Assembly (NCBI GenBank): GCA_051877855.1
Contig: JBJEJH010000030.1
Span: 1-64,000 of the forward strand
Direction of reading: 5' to 3'
Origin: MGBC120314 sp051877855
Lineage (GTDB): Bacteria > Bacillota > Clostridia > Lachnospirales > Lachnospiraceae
DNA length: 64,000 bases
Part shown: in pieces, positions 16,059 to 25,118 of the stretch
Layout of the letters: every line of letters begins with the position of its first letter
How positions within the stretch are numbered: position 1 is the stretch's first letter
The notes under the pieces: model-generated
Told to the model about the DNA's origin: nothing
The model's database searches: none
Seen by the model: the letters and a program-made list of their open reading frames with translations, nothing else
Position numbers and translations under genes: made by a program

Positions 16059-17153
16059 ATGAAAATTATACATTGTGGTGATCTTCATCTTGATTCGAAG
16101 ATGGAATCGGTGTTGCCAAAAGAAAAGGCAAAGGAAAGAAAAAATGAAATACTGATGACTTTTTTGCGTATGGTGGAATATGCACGTAAAAACTGGGTTT
16201 CAGTTATATTAATTGCCGGGGATTTATTCGATACAAAGGTTATCTCGGCAAAAGCAAAGAATACCGTGTTGGATGCCATTCGCACAAACCCGGGGATTAC
16301 ATTCTTATATCTTAAGGGAAATCATGACAGTGGAAATTTTATTGATAACCCTCAGGAGTGTCCTGACAACCTGAAGTTTTTTGGGGATACCTGGACGAAA
16401 TATGAATTTGAGGATGTTGTTATTACCGGCGTGGAATTAAATGAGAACAATTCAGATAAAATCTATGATTCGTTGTTGTTGGATTCCAGAAGAGTGAATA
16501 TTGTTACTTTGCATGGTCAGGAGGCAGGTTCTGTTTCCAGGGATAAAGCGGAGAACATTGTGTTAAAGAATTTGCGGGATAAGAATATTGATTATCTTGC
16601 CCTGGGACATATTCACTCTTATACGGAGGGAAAAATCGATCATCGCGGAACTTATGCATATTGTGGCTGCTTGGAAGGACGTGGATTTGACGAATGTGGG
16701 ACGAAGGGATTTGTTCTTCTGAATATTGAAAGCGGTAATTGGACCAAGGAATTCATTCCTATCGCACAGAGAACACTGTACACGGTGGAGGTGGATGTGA
16801 CCGGTATGGAATCCACCATGGAAATGACCAGAGCGATTGAGAGTAAGCTTGAAGAGAATCATGAGGGTTTGAATTCGGATTCTCTGGTAAAGGTGGTTCT
16901 TAAGGGGAGTATTTCTGTTTCTACAGAAAAAGATATTGCCTATATGAATCAGTATCTGATGGATCACTATTATTTTGGACGGGTAAAGGATCAGACAAAG
17001 CTGGCAATTCGTGCGGAGGATTATCAAAATGATATTTCACTAAAGGGAGAGTTTGTGCGTTTGATTCTTTCCTCGGGATATGATGATGATGTCAAAGAGA
17101 AGATTCTTCTTACAGGAATTAAGGCATTATCGGGGGAGGATTTTGACGAATGA
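16059..17153 (+). CDS. SbcD/YhaO-like DNA repair metallophosphoesterase
   Basis: A Mre11/SbcD-type nuclease subunit of 364 aa. The phosphoesterase motifs appear in order: GDLHLDS, GDLFD, GNHD, LHGQE and GHIH. The in-frame ATG at 15984 lies within the tpiA terminator, so the ATG at 16059 (MKIIHCGDLH) is chosen. The stop overlaps the start of the ATPase gene by 4 bases, indicating a two-subunit complex like YhaO-YhaN or SbcD-SbcC. It is likely involved in processing DNA ends. Confidence 0.92.
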   Translation: MKIIHCGDLHLDSKMESVLPKEKAKERKNEILMTFLRMVEYARKNWVSVILIAGDLFDTKVISAKAKNTVLDAIRTNPGITFLYLKGNHDSGNFIDNPQECPDNLKFFGDTWTKYEFEDVVITGVELNENNSDKIYDSLLLDSRRVNIVTLHGQEAGSVSRDKAENIVLKNLRDKNIDYLALGHIHSYTEGKIDHRGTYAYCGCLEGRGFDECGTKGFVLLNIESGNWTKEFIPIAQRTLYTVEVDVTGMESTMEMTRAIESKLEENHEGLNSDSLVKVVLKGSISVSTEKDIAYMNQYLMDHYYFGRVKDQTKLAIRAEDYQNDISLKGEFVRLILSSGYDDDVKEKILLTGIKALSGEDFDE

Positions 17154-19201
17154 AGTTAATTAGCTGCTATGTGGAGAATTTTGGAAAACTCCATGAATAT
17201 AGACATACATTTGGAGATGGATTGAATATACTTCTTGAGGACAATGGATGGGGCAAGACAACATTTGCGGCTTTTCTTAAGGCTATGTTCTACGGGCTTG
17301 ATTATACCACGAAAAAATCCATTGCAGAAAATGAACGTAAGCATTATATGCCTTGGCAGGGCGGCAATTTTGGCGGTTATGTGATTTTTGAGGTGAGTGG
17401 CAGAAAATATCGTGTGGAACGTTTTTTTGGTGCGAAGGATAAAGATGATACTTTTGCACTGTATAATGAGGATTCCGGGCTTTCCTGCAATGATTATAGT
17501 GAGCATTTGGGAGAGGATCTTTTTGGACTGGATATGGAAGCTTTTGAGCGAAGCACCTACATTCCCCAGCAGACGTCTAAAACTGCCATCAATGACAGTC
17601 TTGCTGCCCGATTAAGTAATTCTTCTGAAAATAGCAAAGAGCCGGAAAGTTATCAGGGGGCTGTGGATCGTCTGGATGAAAAGATCCGTTATTACAAGAA
17701 AAAGGGTGACAATGGCAGAATCTCTGAATTGGAGAAAAGTATTGCGGATATTACACATTCTCTGGATCAGTATGAGAATCGTACCGAATCCGTTGAACAG
17801 TTAAAAAACCGTAAGAATGAGCTGGAAACGAAGCGTATTGAGTTGTTTAACGAGTTGAAGGAAATACGGGATGATATTAAGAAAGCCAGCGAATATGATG
17901 GATTGAAGGCAAGAAAGTCCCATTATGATATGCTGGTGAAAAATCATCTGGAATCCAAGAGTCAGTTTGATGCATGTGGGTTATTCTTTGAGAAACCGGA
18001 ATTGATGGAGGAACTGAATAATAAGAAAGATGAGTTGGATACGGTTACGGAGCTGGAAACAAAGTATCGGGATGAAAGTGAGAATTTGAAGGAACTTGAA
18101 TACCGTAAGCATGGTCTCACATCACAGTATGCCGCAAGCAGAAGAACTCCGGTCAGCAGTGTTATATTGTTACTTTTGGGTCTCCTTGCAGTGGGGGGTG
18201 CCGTATTTTTATGGGTCATGAATTTTGAATTTCTTGTTGCGGTTGGTGTGGCAACATTTGGTATACTGCTTTGCGTCATTGGACTGGTTACCTGGATTGT
18301 TGGCGGCAACCGGATTAAGCGTGAATTCCGTGGCAAGATTGAGGAAGTTGATGAATTGATTGATTTATCCCGGATTACCCTGCGGGAGATCAAGCTCAAT
18401 AAGGAACGTGCACAGAAGAATCTGGAAAATTATTTACGGGGATTTCAGGTGGAAGATCCGGATAATATTCTCAAATCCATTGCGGAAATTGAGGCTAAAA
18501 TCCGTGAGTACAAACGTTTGAAGTCCATGACGGATAATGCAAACATTGAACTTGCGAATTTTGAAGCAGAAAATGACATGGATAAGATTCTCGGCCTTGC
18601 GGTTCCGAAGTATTCCCTGGGAGAATTGCAGAAGCGGGAGGCAGGTACCAACAATGCACTGGTGAGTGTTATGGAAGAGAAGAATGCTGTGGTTCGCCGT
18701 ATGGATGCATTAATGAATGAAGACGAGGACGAGAGTGATCTTCTTCAGGCAAAGGAAAATTTGGAACAACAATTGCAGGATGCAAATCAGCGTTATGAGA
18801 TTCTTTCCATGACCAAAGAATTTCTGGGAACAGCAAATGAGCGGTTTAAGACGAAATATATCCAGAAAATGAAGAAGGCATTTGCGGATTACACCGGGGT
18901 ATTGAATGGAACGGCGATGGAAGAGGCCAGTGTTGATGTTGATTTGAATGTTACTTTGGAAGAGTTTGGAACGAAACATGGTTTAGAATGGTACAGTGCC
19001 GGTTCTCAGGATATGTTATCTCTGGCAGCACGTTTTTCCCTGGTAGAGGCAATGTTTGAAGAGGAGAAGCCGTTCTTGATTCTGGATGATCCATTTGTTA
19101 ATCTGGATGGAAAACGTTTGGAAAATGCGATGAAGTTTCTGGATGATATTGCAAAGAAATATCAGATTCTTTACTTTACGTGCCACGATAGCCGTGGTTA
19201 A
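17150..19201 (+). CDS. SbcC/YhaN-like AAA ATPase with membrane hairpin
   Basis: The partner ATPase of the upstream nuclease; 683 aa. The Walker A is atypical (DNGWGKTT, K36). Long coiled coils flank the middle of the protein. The C-terminal part has AGSQDMLSLAARFSLVEAM (ABC signature-like) and the Walker B FLILDDPFVNLD. Near residues 340-390 two hydrophobic segments (SVILLLLGLLAVGG..., VATFGILLCVIGLV) interrupt the coiled coil, as in YhaN. The coil hinge is therefore probably membrane-anchored. No zinc hook CxxC is visible. Confidence 0.9.
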   Translation: MKLISCYVENFGKLHEYRHTFGDGLNILLEDNGWGKTTFAAFLKAMFYGLDYTTKKSIAENERKHYMPWQGGNFGGYVIFEVSGRKYRVERFFGAKDKDDTFALYNEDSGLSCNDYSEHLGEDLFGLDMEAFERSTYIPQQTSKTAINDSLAARLSNSSENSKEPESYQGAVDRLDEKIRYYKKKGDNGRISELEKSIADITHSLDQYENRTESVEQLKNRKNELETKRIELFNELKEIRDDIKKASEYDGLKARKSHYDMLVKNHLESKSQFDACGLFFEKPELMEELNNKKDELDTVTELETKYRDESENLKELEYRKHGLTSQYAASRRTPVSSVILLLLGLLAVGGAVFLWVMNFEFLVAVGVATFGILLCVIGLVTWIVGGNRIKREFRGKIEEVDELIDLSRITLREIKLNKERAQKNLENYLRGFQVEDPDNILKSIAEIEAKIREYKRLKSMTDNANIELANFEAENDMDKILGLAVPKYSLGELQKREAGTNNALVSVMEEKNAVVRRMDALMNEDEDESDLLQAKENLEQQLQDANQRYEILSMTKEFLGTANERFKTKYIQKMKKAFADYTGVLNGTAMEEASVDVDLNVTLEEFGTKHGLEWYSAGSQDMLSLAARFSLVEAMFEEEKPFLILDDPFVNLDGKRLENAMKFLDDIAKKYQILYFTCHDSRG

Positions 19202-19211
19202 TATAGGGTAC

Positions 19212-19240
19212 TTGAAATTTCTGGTGTTTTTAGTTATACT
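19212..19240 (+). promoter_or_regulatory. Sigma-A promoter of yicC-remA-gmk-rpoZ
   Basis: TTGAAA (19212-19217) and TATACT (19235-19240) with a 17-bp spacer. Confidence 0.7.
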
Positions 19241-19263
19241 AAAATGAATGTTGGAGAATGATT

Positions 19264-20148
19264 ATGATAAAGAGTATGACAGGTTTTGGCCGGGGTGAAG
19301 CCACAGGCCCTAATTATAAAGTGACGGTGGAGATGAAATCCGTAAATCATCGTTATCTTGATTTATCGATGAAGCTTCCTAAGAAGCTTAATGCCTGCGA
19401 GAGTGTGTTAAAGTCCATTGTTAAGAAGTATCTTGTTCGTGGTAAAGTTGATATCTTTGTATCCTATGAGACGGTGTCTGAGGAACTGATTGAGATTCAG
19501 TATAATAAGCAGGCAGCGAGAAAATATCTTGAGATTTTTAAGCAGATGGCGGAAGAATTTGACCTTGAGAATGATATCAAGGTATCTGCACTTTCAAGGT
19601 ATCCGGAAGTACTTGTGACGGAATCTGCCGAATTGGAAGAGGATGAATTATTTGAAGTGGCAAAGGAAGCCTTTACTTTGGCCTGTGAACAGATTCTTGA
19701 GGCCCGAAAGAAGGAAGGAGAACATCTTCGGGATGATCTTGTGGAGAAGCTTGATGGCATGCTTTCCATGATCACATTTATCAATGATCACAGTGAAGGA
19801 ATCCTAAAGGAGTATCGTGCAAAGCTTCTGGAAAAGGTTCAGGAAGTTCTCGGGGATGTGAATATCGATGAGAATCGTATCGCTGCAGAAGTTGTACTTT
19901 ATGCCGATAAGATCTGTGTGGATGAAGAGATGGTACGCCTTCAGAGTCACATTAAGAGTATGAGAGAGGCATTAATTAAGGGTGACGAAGAGGGTATTGG
20001 ACGTAAGCTTGATTTTATTGCACAGGAAATGAATCGAGAGGCTAATACTACACTTTCAAAGGCTAATAATCTTGAGATTTCACAGAAGGCTATTGATCTT
20101 AAGACGGAAATTGAGAAAGTTCGCGAACAGATTCAGAATATTGAGTAA
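19264..20148 (+). CDS. yicC: YicC/YloC family endoribonuclease
   Basis: A 294-aa protein starting with the family signature MIKSMTGFGR. The C-terminal DUF1732 half contains LEIQ-like ALIKGDEEGIGRKLDFIAQEMNREANTTLSKA, the highly conserved block. YicC of E. coli is an RNase acting on small RNAs. The ATG at 19264 is 7 nt after GGAG; the ATG at 19258 is too close. It is the first gene of the conserved yicC-remA-gmk-rpoZ operon. Confidence 0.95.
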   Translation: MIKSMTGFGRGEATGPNYKVTVEMKSVNHRYLDLSMKLPKKLNACESVLKSIVKKYLVRGKVDIFVSYETVSEELIEIQYNKQAARKYLEIFKQMAEEFDLENDIKVSALSRYPEVLVTESAELEEDELFEVAKEAFTLACEQILEARKKEGEHLRDDLVEKLDGMLSMITFINDHSEGILKEYRAKLLEKVQEVLGDVNIDENRIAAEVVLYADKICVDEEMVRLQSHIKSMREALIKGDEEGIGRKLDFIAQEMNREANTTLSKANNLEISQKAIDLKTEIEKVREQIQNIE

Positions 20149-20159
20149 GAGGTAATTTA

Positions 20160-20420
20160 GTGACAAAGTTAATTAATATTGGATTTGGAAATGTGGTGAA
20201 TTCCAGCAAAATAGTGGCAATTATCAGTCCGGATTCAGCTCCGTCCAGAAGACTCATACAAAATGCAAAGGATCAGGGAACTGCGATTGATGCCACTCAC
20301 GGGAGAAAGACCAAGGGAATCATTGTGACGGATGGCGGTAATATTATCCTGTCTGCATTGATGCCGGAAACCATAGCCAATCGATTTTATAATAAGGATT
20401 CAGGTGATGATAATGAGTAG
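20160..20420 (+). CDS. remA: RemA/DUF370 family extracellular matrix regulator
   Basis: An 86-aa DNA-binding protein with the canonical core LINIGFGN and the segment SPDSAPSRRLIQNAKDQG. In B. subtilis RemA activates biofilm matrix and osmoprotection genes. It starts with GTG after an AGAGGT SD, and its end overlaps the gmk start. The gene order matches ylzA between yloC and gmk in Bacillus. Confidence 0.95.
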   Translation: MTKLINIGFGNVVNSSKIVAIISPDSAPSRRLIQNAKDQGTAIDATHGRKTKGIIVTDGGNIILSALMPETIANRFYNKDSGDDNE

Positions 20421-21060
20421 TAATGCAGTTAATCAAGAAGGCTTGCTGGTTGTTGTTTCGGGATTTTCCGGAGCCGGCAAGGGAACGGCGATGAAGCGTT
20501 TGATGGAAAAGTATTCCGATTATGCATTATCGATTTCTGCAACCACCAGAAAGCCTCGTGAGGGCGAGGTAAATGGAAGAGAATACTTTTTCAAAACCAT
20601 AGAAGAATTTAAGCAGATGATTGCAGAGGATGAATTGATCGAGTATGCACAGTATGTGGAGAATTACTATGGTACACCCAGGGCCTATGTTGAGGAACAG
20701 ATGAAGGCCGGAAAGAGTGTAATTCTTGAGATTGAGATTCAGGGAGCATTAAAGATCAAGGAAAAGTTTCCGGATGCAGTATTGTTGTTTATCGTTCCGC
20801 CAAGTGCCAAGGTATTGAGAGAGCGTCTGGTGGGAAGAGGAACGGAGACTATGGAAGTGGTTGAGGCAAGGCTTCAAAGAGCAGCTCAGGAAGCAGAGGG
20901 TGTTGAGGCTTACGACTATGTCGTGATAAATGATGATTTGGAAACCTGTGTGGATGAAATTAATGAAATTATACATTCTGAGAAAAAAAAGGTTGCCAAA
21001 AATCAAACTTTAATTAATAATATAAGGGATGAGCTTAAGTGCTTTTCGAAAGGAGAATAA
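20413..21060 (+). CDS. gmk: Guanylate kinase
   Basis: Phosphorylates GMP to GDP; 215 aa. The P-loop is SGFSGAGKGT. The GMP-binding elements are SATTRKPREGEVNGREYFF, YAQYVENYYGTP and LEIEIQGALKIK. The upstream start codons GTG 20404 and ATG 20407 are in frame; the ATG at 20413 fits the AGGTGA SD best. It overlaps the end of remA. Confidence 0.97.
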   Translation: MSSNAVNQEGLLVVVSGFSGAGKGTAMKRLMEKYSDYALSISATTRKPREGEVNGREYFFKTIEEFKQMIAEDELIEYAQYVENYYGTPRAYVEEQMKAGKSVILEIEIQGALKIKEKFPDAVLLFIVPPSAKVLRERLVGRGTETMEVVEARLQRAAQEAEGVEAYDYVVINDDLETCVDEINEIIHSEKKKVAKNQTLINNIRDELKCFSKGE

Positions 21061-21063
21061 AAA

Positions 21064-21300
21064 ATGTTACATCCATCTTATACTGAAATTATGGAAGTTG
21101 TTAATGAAGATATCGAGCAGGGAGAACAGCCAATTGTTCAGAGTAGATATTCCATCGTTCTTGCTACCGCTAAGAGAGCGAGACAGATTATCGATGGTGA
21201 TGAGCCAATGGCCACCGTTGCCAACAATAAGCCATTATCAATCGCTGTAGAGGAAGTTTATGAAGGGCAGGTTAAGATTCTTGGCGATGACGAAGAATAA
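21064..21300 (+). CDS. rpoZ: RNA polymerase omega subunit
   Basis: A 78-aa subunit with the conserved RYSIVLATAKRARQI and the C-terminal PLSIAVEEVYEGQV. It helps assemble and stabilise beta-prime. It begins 3 bases after the gmk stop, with SD AAAGGAG at the end of gmk. Confidence 0.96.
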   Translation: MLHPSYTEIMEVVNEDIEQGEQPIVQSRYSIVLATAKRARQIIDGDEPMATVANNKPLSIAVEEVYEGQVKILGDDEE

Positions 21301-21331
21301 TACCTGTATCCGATAATGTGTTTGGGCGAAG

Positions 21332-21380
21332 AATCTGTGTCATGAGGCGGTGGTTTAACCGTGCTGACGCAGATTTTTTA
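21332..21380 (+). terminator. Terminator after rpoZ
   Basis: AATCTGTGTCA (21332-21342) pairs with TGACGCAGATT (21365-21375), with an inner CGGT/ACCG hairpin and a T-run. Confidence 0.9.
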
Positions 21381-21418
21381 ATAGAGGATTTATAAGATTG
21401 TTTTAGGAGCATTGATCA

Positions 21419-22756
21419 ATGAAGTTATTATTTATTTCCCTTGGCTGTGATAAGAATCTGGTGGATTCGGAGATTATGATGGGACTTCTTGCGAAGAAGG
21501 GAATCACCTTTACCGATGATGAAACTGAGGCGGATATTATTTTGATCAATACCTGCTGTTTTATTGGAGATGCTAAGGAAGAAAGTGTTAATACTATCTT
21601 AGAAATGGCAGAATATAAGAAATCAGGAAGCTGTAAGGTTCTGATGGTTACAGGATGTCTTGCACAGCGGTATCGTCAGGAGATTCTGGAGGAGATTCCG
21701 GAAGTGGACGCTATTGTTGGTACTGCATCTTTTGACAAAATTGCTGAGGTTCTGGAAGGGGTTCTTGCCGGTAAGACAGAGACGGTATTTGAAGATCTTA
21801 AACGTTTGCCGGATATTACTACAAAGCGCCTTGTCTCCACCGGAGGTCATTATGCATATCTTAAGATTGCAGAAGGCTGTGAGAAAAACTGTACTTATTG
21901 TATTATTCCAAAGATTCGTGGCCCGTACCGAAGTTATCCTATGGAACAGTTGGTGGATCAGGCAAGGTCTTTAGTTGAGGGTGGCGTAAAGGAATTATTG
22001 TTAGTTGCCCAGGAGACCACATTATACGGTGTGGATTTGTATGGGGAGAAATCCTTGCATAAGCTTCTGGAAGAACTTTGTAAGATTGATGGATTATATT
22101 GGATTCGTGTCCTTTACTGTTATCCGGAGGAAATCTATGACGGTTTGATTGAGGTTATGAAGAAAGAACCTAAAATCTGTCATTATCTGGATCTTCCGAT
22201 TCAGCATGCGAATGATACAGTGCTTCGTCGTATGGGACGCAGAACCAACCAGCAACAGCTTCGGGATAAAATCGCAAGGCTTCGTAGAGAAATTCCGGAT
22301 ATTGCACTGAGAACCTCTTTGATTGCCGGTTTCCCGGGAGAGACGAAAGAAGCTCATGAGGAAATGATGGCTTTCGTGGACGAGATTGAATTTGATCGTC
22401 TGGGTGTATTTGCATATTCGCCGGAGGAAGATACGCCGGCATTTTCCTTTCCGGATCAGATTGACGAGGAAACCAGGGAAGAATGGCGGGATGAAATCAT
22501 GGAACTCCAGCAGGAAGTATCCATGGATAAATGTGAGGAACGTATTGGAAAGACCTTTATGGTTATGATTGAGGGCAAGGTAGCAGATGAAAATGCTTAT
22601 GTTGGACGAACCTATATGGATGCGCCGAATGTGGACGGCTATGTCTTTGTAAATACCAGTGAGGAACTGATGACCGGTGATTTTGTACCGGTAAAAGTAA
22701 CCGGTGCATTAGAATATGATTTGATTGGAGAGATTGATTATGAATTTGCCAAATAA
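21419..22756 (+). CDS. rimO: Ribosomal protein S12 methylthiotransferase RimO
   Basis: Radical-SAM methylthiotransferase that modifies Asp of ribosomal protein S12; 445 aa. The N-terminal UPF0004 domain carries cluster cysteines (SLGCDKN, NTCCF, VTGCLAQ), the radical SAM motif is CEKNCTYC, and a TRAM domain ends the protein. The start GCDKNLVDSE is typical of RimO rather than MiaB. It overlaps pgsA by 17 bases. Confidence 0.96.
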   Translation: MKLLFISLGCDKNLVDSEIMMGLLAKKGITFTDDETEADIILINTCCFIGDAKEESVNTILEMAEYKKSGSCKVLMVTGCLAQRYRQEILEEIPEVDAIVGTASFDKIAEVLEGVLAGKTETVFEDLKRLPDITTKRLVSTGGHYAYLKIAEGCEKNCTYCIIPKIRGPYRSYPMEQLVDQARSLVEGGVKELLLVAQETTLYGVDLYGEKSLHKLLEELCKIDGLYWIRVLYCYPEEIYDGLIEVMKKEPKICHYLDLPIQHANDTVLRRMGRRTNQQQLRDKIARLRREIPDIALRTSLIAGFPGETKEAHEEMMAFVDEIEFDRLGVFAYSPEEDTPAFSFPDQIDEETREEWRDEIMELQQEVSMDKCEERIGKTFMVMIEGKVADENAYVGRTYMDAPNVDGYVFVNTSEELMTGDFVPVKVTGALEYDLIGEIDYEFAK

Positions 22757-23306
22757 GTTAACAATATTTCGTGTGATACTGATTGTTCCGTTTGTGTTAT
22801 TGCTGTTGGGTAATCATGCGGGATTAAGGTTTATGGAGCCAATTTCGCCTGTTGCGGATTATATTGCCTGTGGGCTATTCATTATAGCGAGTCTGACGGA
22901 TCTTCTGGATGGCAAGATTGCAAGAAAGTATAATCTGGTAACCAATTTTGGTAAGTTCATGGATCCTCTGGCAGATAAATTGTTGGTTTGTGCGGCAATG
23001 ATTTGTCTTGTGGATATGGGAAGATTATCTTCATGGATTGTTATCATCATCATCAGCCGTGAGTTTATTATCAGTGGATTCCGTTTGATCGCATCGGATA
23101 ATGGTGTGGTGATTGCTGCAAGTTACTGGGGTAAGTTTAAGACCACATTCCAGATGATTATGATTATATTGTTGATTCTTAATATCCCCAATCCTGTAAT
23201 GCAAATGATTACCACGGTGGTTGTTTACATTGCGTTGATTTTGACGGTGGTCTCTCTGGTGGATTACCTGATGAAGAACAAAGATGTCATGAAAGATGTG
23301 AAATAG
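22740..23306 (+). CDS. pgsA: CDP-diacylglycerol-glycerol-3-phosphate phosphatidyltransferase
   Basis: Makes phosphatidylglycerol phosphate; 188 aa with about four to five membrane helices. The CDP-alcohol transferase motif is complete: D-LLDG-KIAR, then G and two Asp in GKFMDPLADK. The ATG at 22740 lies in the end of rimO after a TGGAGAG SD. The order rimO-pgsA-cinA is common in Firmicutes. Confidence 0.95.
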   Translation: MNLPNKLTIFRVILIVPFVLLLLGNHAGLRFMEPISPVADYIACGLFIIASLTDLLDGKIARKYNLVTNFGKFMDPLADKLLVCAAMICLVDMGRLSSWIVIIIISREFIISGFRLIASDNGVVIAASYWGKFKTTFQMIMIILLILNIPNPVMQMITTVVVYIALILTVVSLVDYLMKNKDVMKDVK

Positions 23307-23320
23307 TTGAGGTGTGGAAT

Positions 23321-23806
23321 ATGAAAAGTGAATTAGAGGAGAAAGTTCTACAGACATTATTAGATCACAAACTTCACATTTCTTTTGTAGAATCCTGTAC
23401 CGGGGGACTGATGGCGGCAAGTCTTATTAATGTTCCCGGGGCATCAGGGGTAATTGAACAATCCTTTATCACCTATTCCAATGCAGCAAAGCATAAGATG
23501 GTAGGGGTTTCGGAAGAAATTCTTGACCGGTTTGGAGCAGTCAGTTCAGAGACGGCCATAGAAATGGCAAAGGGCGGTGCTTTGGTGTCCCAGAGTGATA
23601 TCTGTGTATCCGCCACCGGTGTTGCCGGTCCTGATGCAGAAGAAGGAAAACCTGTTGGTACGGTATATATTGGTATATACATGAGTAATTCGGGAAAAGA
23701 TTTGGAAAGAGCCTATGAATGCCATTTTAAGGGTTCACGTCAGGAGATTCGAATGGCTGCAGTTCAGAGGGCGTTTGAGATAATATTAGAGGTATTATCA
23801 GGGTAA
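23321..23806 (+). CDS. CinA C-terminal domain protein (nicotinamide-nucleotide amidohydrolase)
   Basis: A stand-alone CinA C-terminal domain of 161 aa, containing SFVESCTGGLMAASL, the Ser-containing ATGVAGPD and KPVGTVYIG. Related proteins deamidate NMN in pyridine nucleotide salvage. The N-terminal MoaB/CinA domain present in Bacillus CinA is absent. The ATG at 23321 follows TTGAGGTGTGG; an in-frame GTG at 23312 is less likely. Confidence 0.92.
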   Translation: MKSELEEKVLQTLLDHKLHISFVESCTGGLMAASLINVPGASGVIEQSFITYSNAAKHKMVGVSEEILDRFGAVSSETAIEMAKGGALVSQSDICVSATGVAGPDAEEGKPVGTVYIGIYMSNSGKDLERAYECHFKGSRQEIRMAAVQRAFEIILEVLSG

Positions 23807-23833
23807 TCATATAAAGTGTAATAAATTCATATC

Positions 23834-23862
23834 TTGACGAGAAAAACGGACTGTAGTATGAT
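23834..23862 (+). promoter_or_regulatory. Sigma-A promoter of the DUF5688 gene
   Basis: TTGACG (23834-23839) and TATGAT (23857-23862) with a 17-bp spacer. A small GACACA/TGTGTC hairpin (23871-23887) lies near the transcript 5' end. Confidence 0.75.
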
Positions 23863-23947
23863 GTCATTTAGACACAGTTCTTGTGTCGATTCTATAATCT
23901 ATTTAATCCCCAATATAATTATTTTTATTTTAAGAAAGGAAAATTGA

Positions 23948-24880
23948 ATGGTAAAAGAAAACAAAATTAAAGAGGATGTATTATGTGAAGATTTTTTTGC
24001 CTTGGTAAAGGAGTGTGTCGCAAAATACATGGGAGAGGACTACAATGTTACATTGAATAAGGTGGAGAAGAATAACGGACTGGAATTAACGGGTCTGGTC
24101 ATTATGGAGAAAGGAAGGAGTGCGGCCCCGACAATTTACCTGGAAGATTATTACTGTGATTATGTTGAGGGCAAGAGTATTGGAGAAATTGTGGAACGAA
24201 TTGTTATGGTCTATGAGGAGCATCGGGACAAGCTGAACGTAGATTTTAGCTTCTTTTCAGATTATGACAAAGTAAAGCCGCATATTATGTATAAGTTGCT
24301 GAATTATGAGGCAAATCGCAAGCTTCTTGAGGATCTTCCCCACAAAAATTATATGGATTTGGCGGTGGTGTTTTATGTGATGATTGATAATGATGTGATT
24401 GGCAATGGATCCGTCCTGATTCATAACAATCATGCCAGGATGTGGCAGGTCAATGAAAATGATCTATATGATACTGCGTTACAGAATACGCCACAGCAAT
24501 TACAGTATTGTTTTTCTTCCATGGAAAATGTGCTGGAAGAAATGATAGGAGTACGGGAGTCCGATGATCTTTTGGATTCGGAAGAAATAAGTCCCAATGA
24601 TATCTATATATTGACGAATCGCCGAAAATTATTTGGCGCTTCCTGTCTTTTGTATGATGGTCTGATTAAGAAAATTTCTGAAAAACTTCAAAGTAGTCTT
24701 TATATTATTCCAAGTTCGATTCATGAACTGATTATTATTCCGCAGAAAACTTTTCCGAGGGAACGAGAGAGTCTGATTGATTTAGTGCGAAACATCAACG
24801 CAACAGAGGTGGATGTGACGGACATGTTATCCAATACGGTGTACGAATATCGAAGAGATCAGGATGATTTGATTTTTTAG
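23948..24880 (+). CDS. DUF5688 family protein, function unknown
   Basis: A 310-aa soluble protein with no signal or membrane segment. It resembles the DUF5688 proteins common in Lachnospiraceae: an N-terminal part with PTIYLEDYYCDYVEGKSI, a middle part with HKNYMDLAVVFYVMI, and a C-terminal part with YILTNRRKLFGASCLLYDG and LYIIPSSIHELIIIP. Family paralogues are often numerous, but no function is established. It has its own promoter and is monocistronic, ending before a minus-strand tRNA. Confidence 0.8.
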   Translation: MVKENKIKEDVLCEDFFALVKECVAKYMGEDYNVTLNKVEKNNGLELTGLVIMEKGRSAAPTIYLEDYYCDYVEGKSIGEIVERIVMVYEEHRDKLNVDFSFFSDYDKVKPHIMYKLLNYEANRKLLEDLPHKNYMDLAVVFYVMIDNDVIGNGSVLIHNNHARMWQVNENDLYDTALQNTPQQLQYCFSSMENVLEEMIGVRESDDLLDSEEISPNDIYILTNRRKLFGASCLLYDGLIKKISEKLQSSLYIIPSSIHELIIIPQKTFPRERESLIDLVRNINATEVDVTDMLSNTVYEYRRDQDDLIF

Positions 24881-24905
24881 AGGACGTCGGAGCACACTCC
24901 GCAAA

Positions 24906-24942
24906 ATGAAAAAACTCCAGGGATAATAAATTCCCTGGAGTA
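24906..24942 (-). terminator. Terminator of tRNA-Arg (minus strand)
   Basis: ACTCCAGGGA and TCCCTGGAGT (about 24914-24942) form a 10-bp stem. On the minus strand it is followed by TTTTTT (complement of the A-run before 24914). Confidence 0.85.
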
Positions 24943-24951
24943 AAATCATAA

Positions 24952-25024
24952 TACACCTGAAGAGATTCGAACTCCCGACACCCTGTTCCGGAAACAGGTG
25001 CTCTATCCCCTGAGCTACAGGTGC
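24952..25024 (-). tRNA. tRNA-Arg (anticodon CCG)
   Basis: The minus strand reads GCACCTG TA GCTC...GAGC A CCTGT-TTCCGGA-ACAGG GTGTC GGGAG TTCGAAT CTCTT CAGGTGT A. All four arms form with a few G-T pairs. The anticodon CCG at loop positions 34-36 reads CGG. CCA is not encoded. Confidence 0.95.
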
Positions 25025-25033
25025 ATATAAGTT

Positions 25034-25062
25034 ATCTTACAATATTTTAATGGAAAATGCAA
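25034..25062 (-). promoter_or_regulatory. Promoter of tRNA-Arg
   Basis: On the minus strand, TTGCAT (complement of 25057-25062) and TAAGAT (25034-25039) with a 17-bp spacer. Confidence 0.55.
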
Positions 25063-25118
25063 CAAAAAAGTGTTATAATATATTCGTTTGTGAGTGTTGG
25101 TGTAAGGAGCATAAAGTC

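Noticed and set aside
24888..24901. CGGAG/CTCCG hairpin after the DUF5688 gene as its terminator
   Set aside because: The stem is only 5 bp and no T-run follows on the plus strand.
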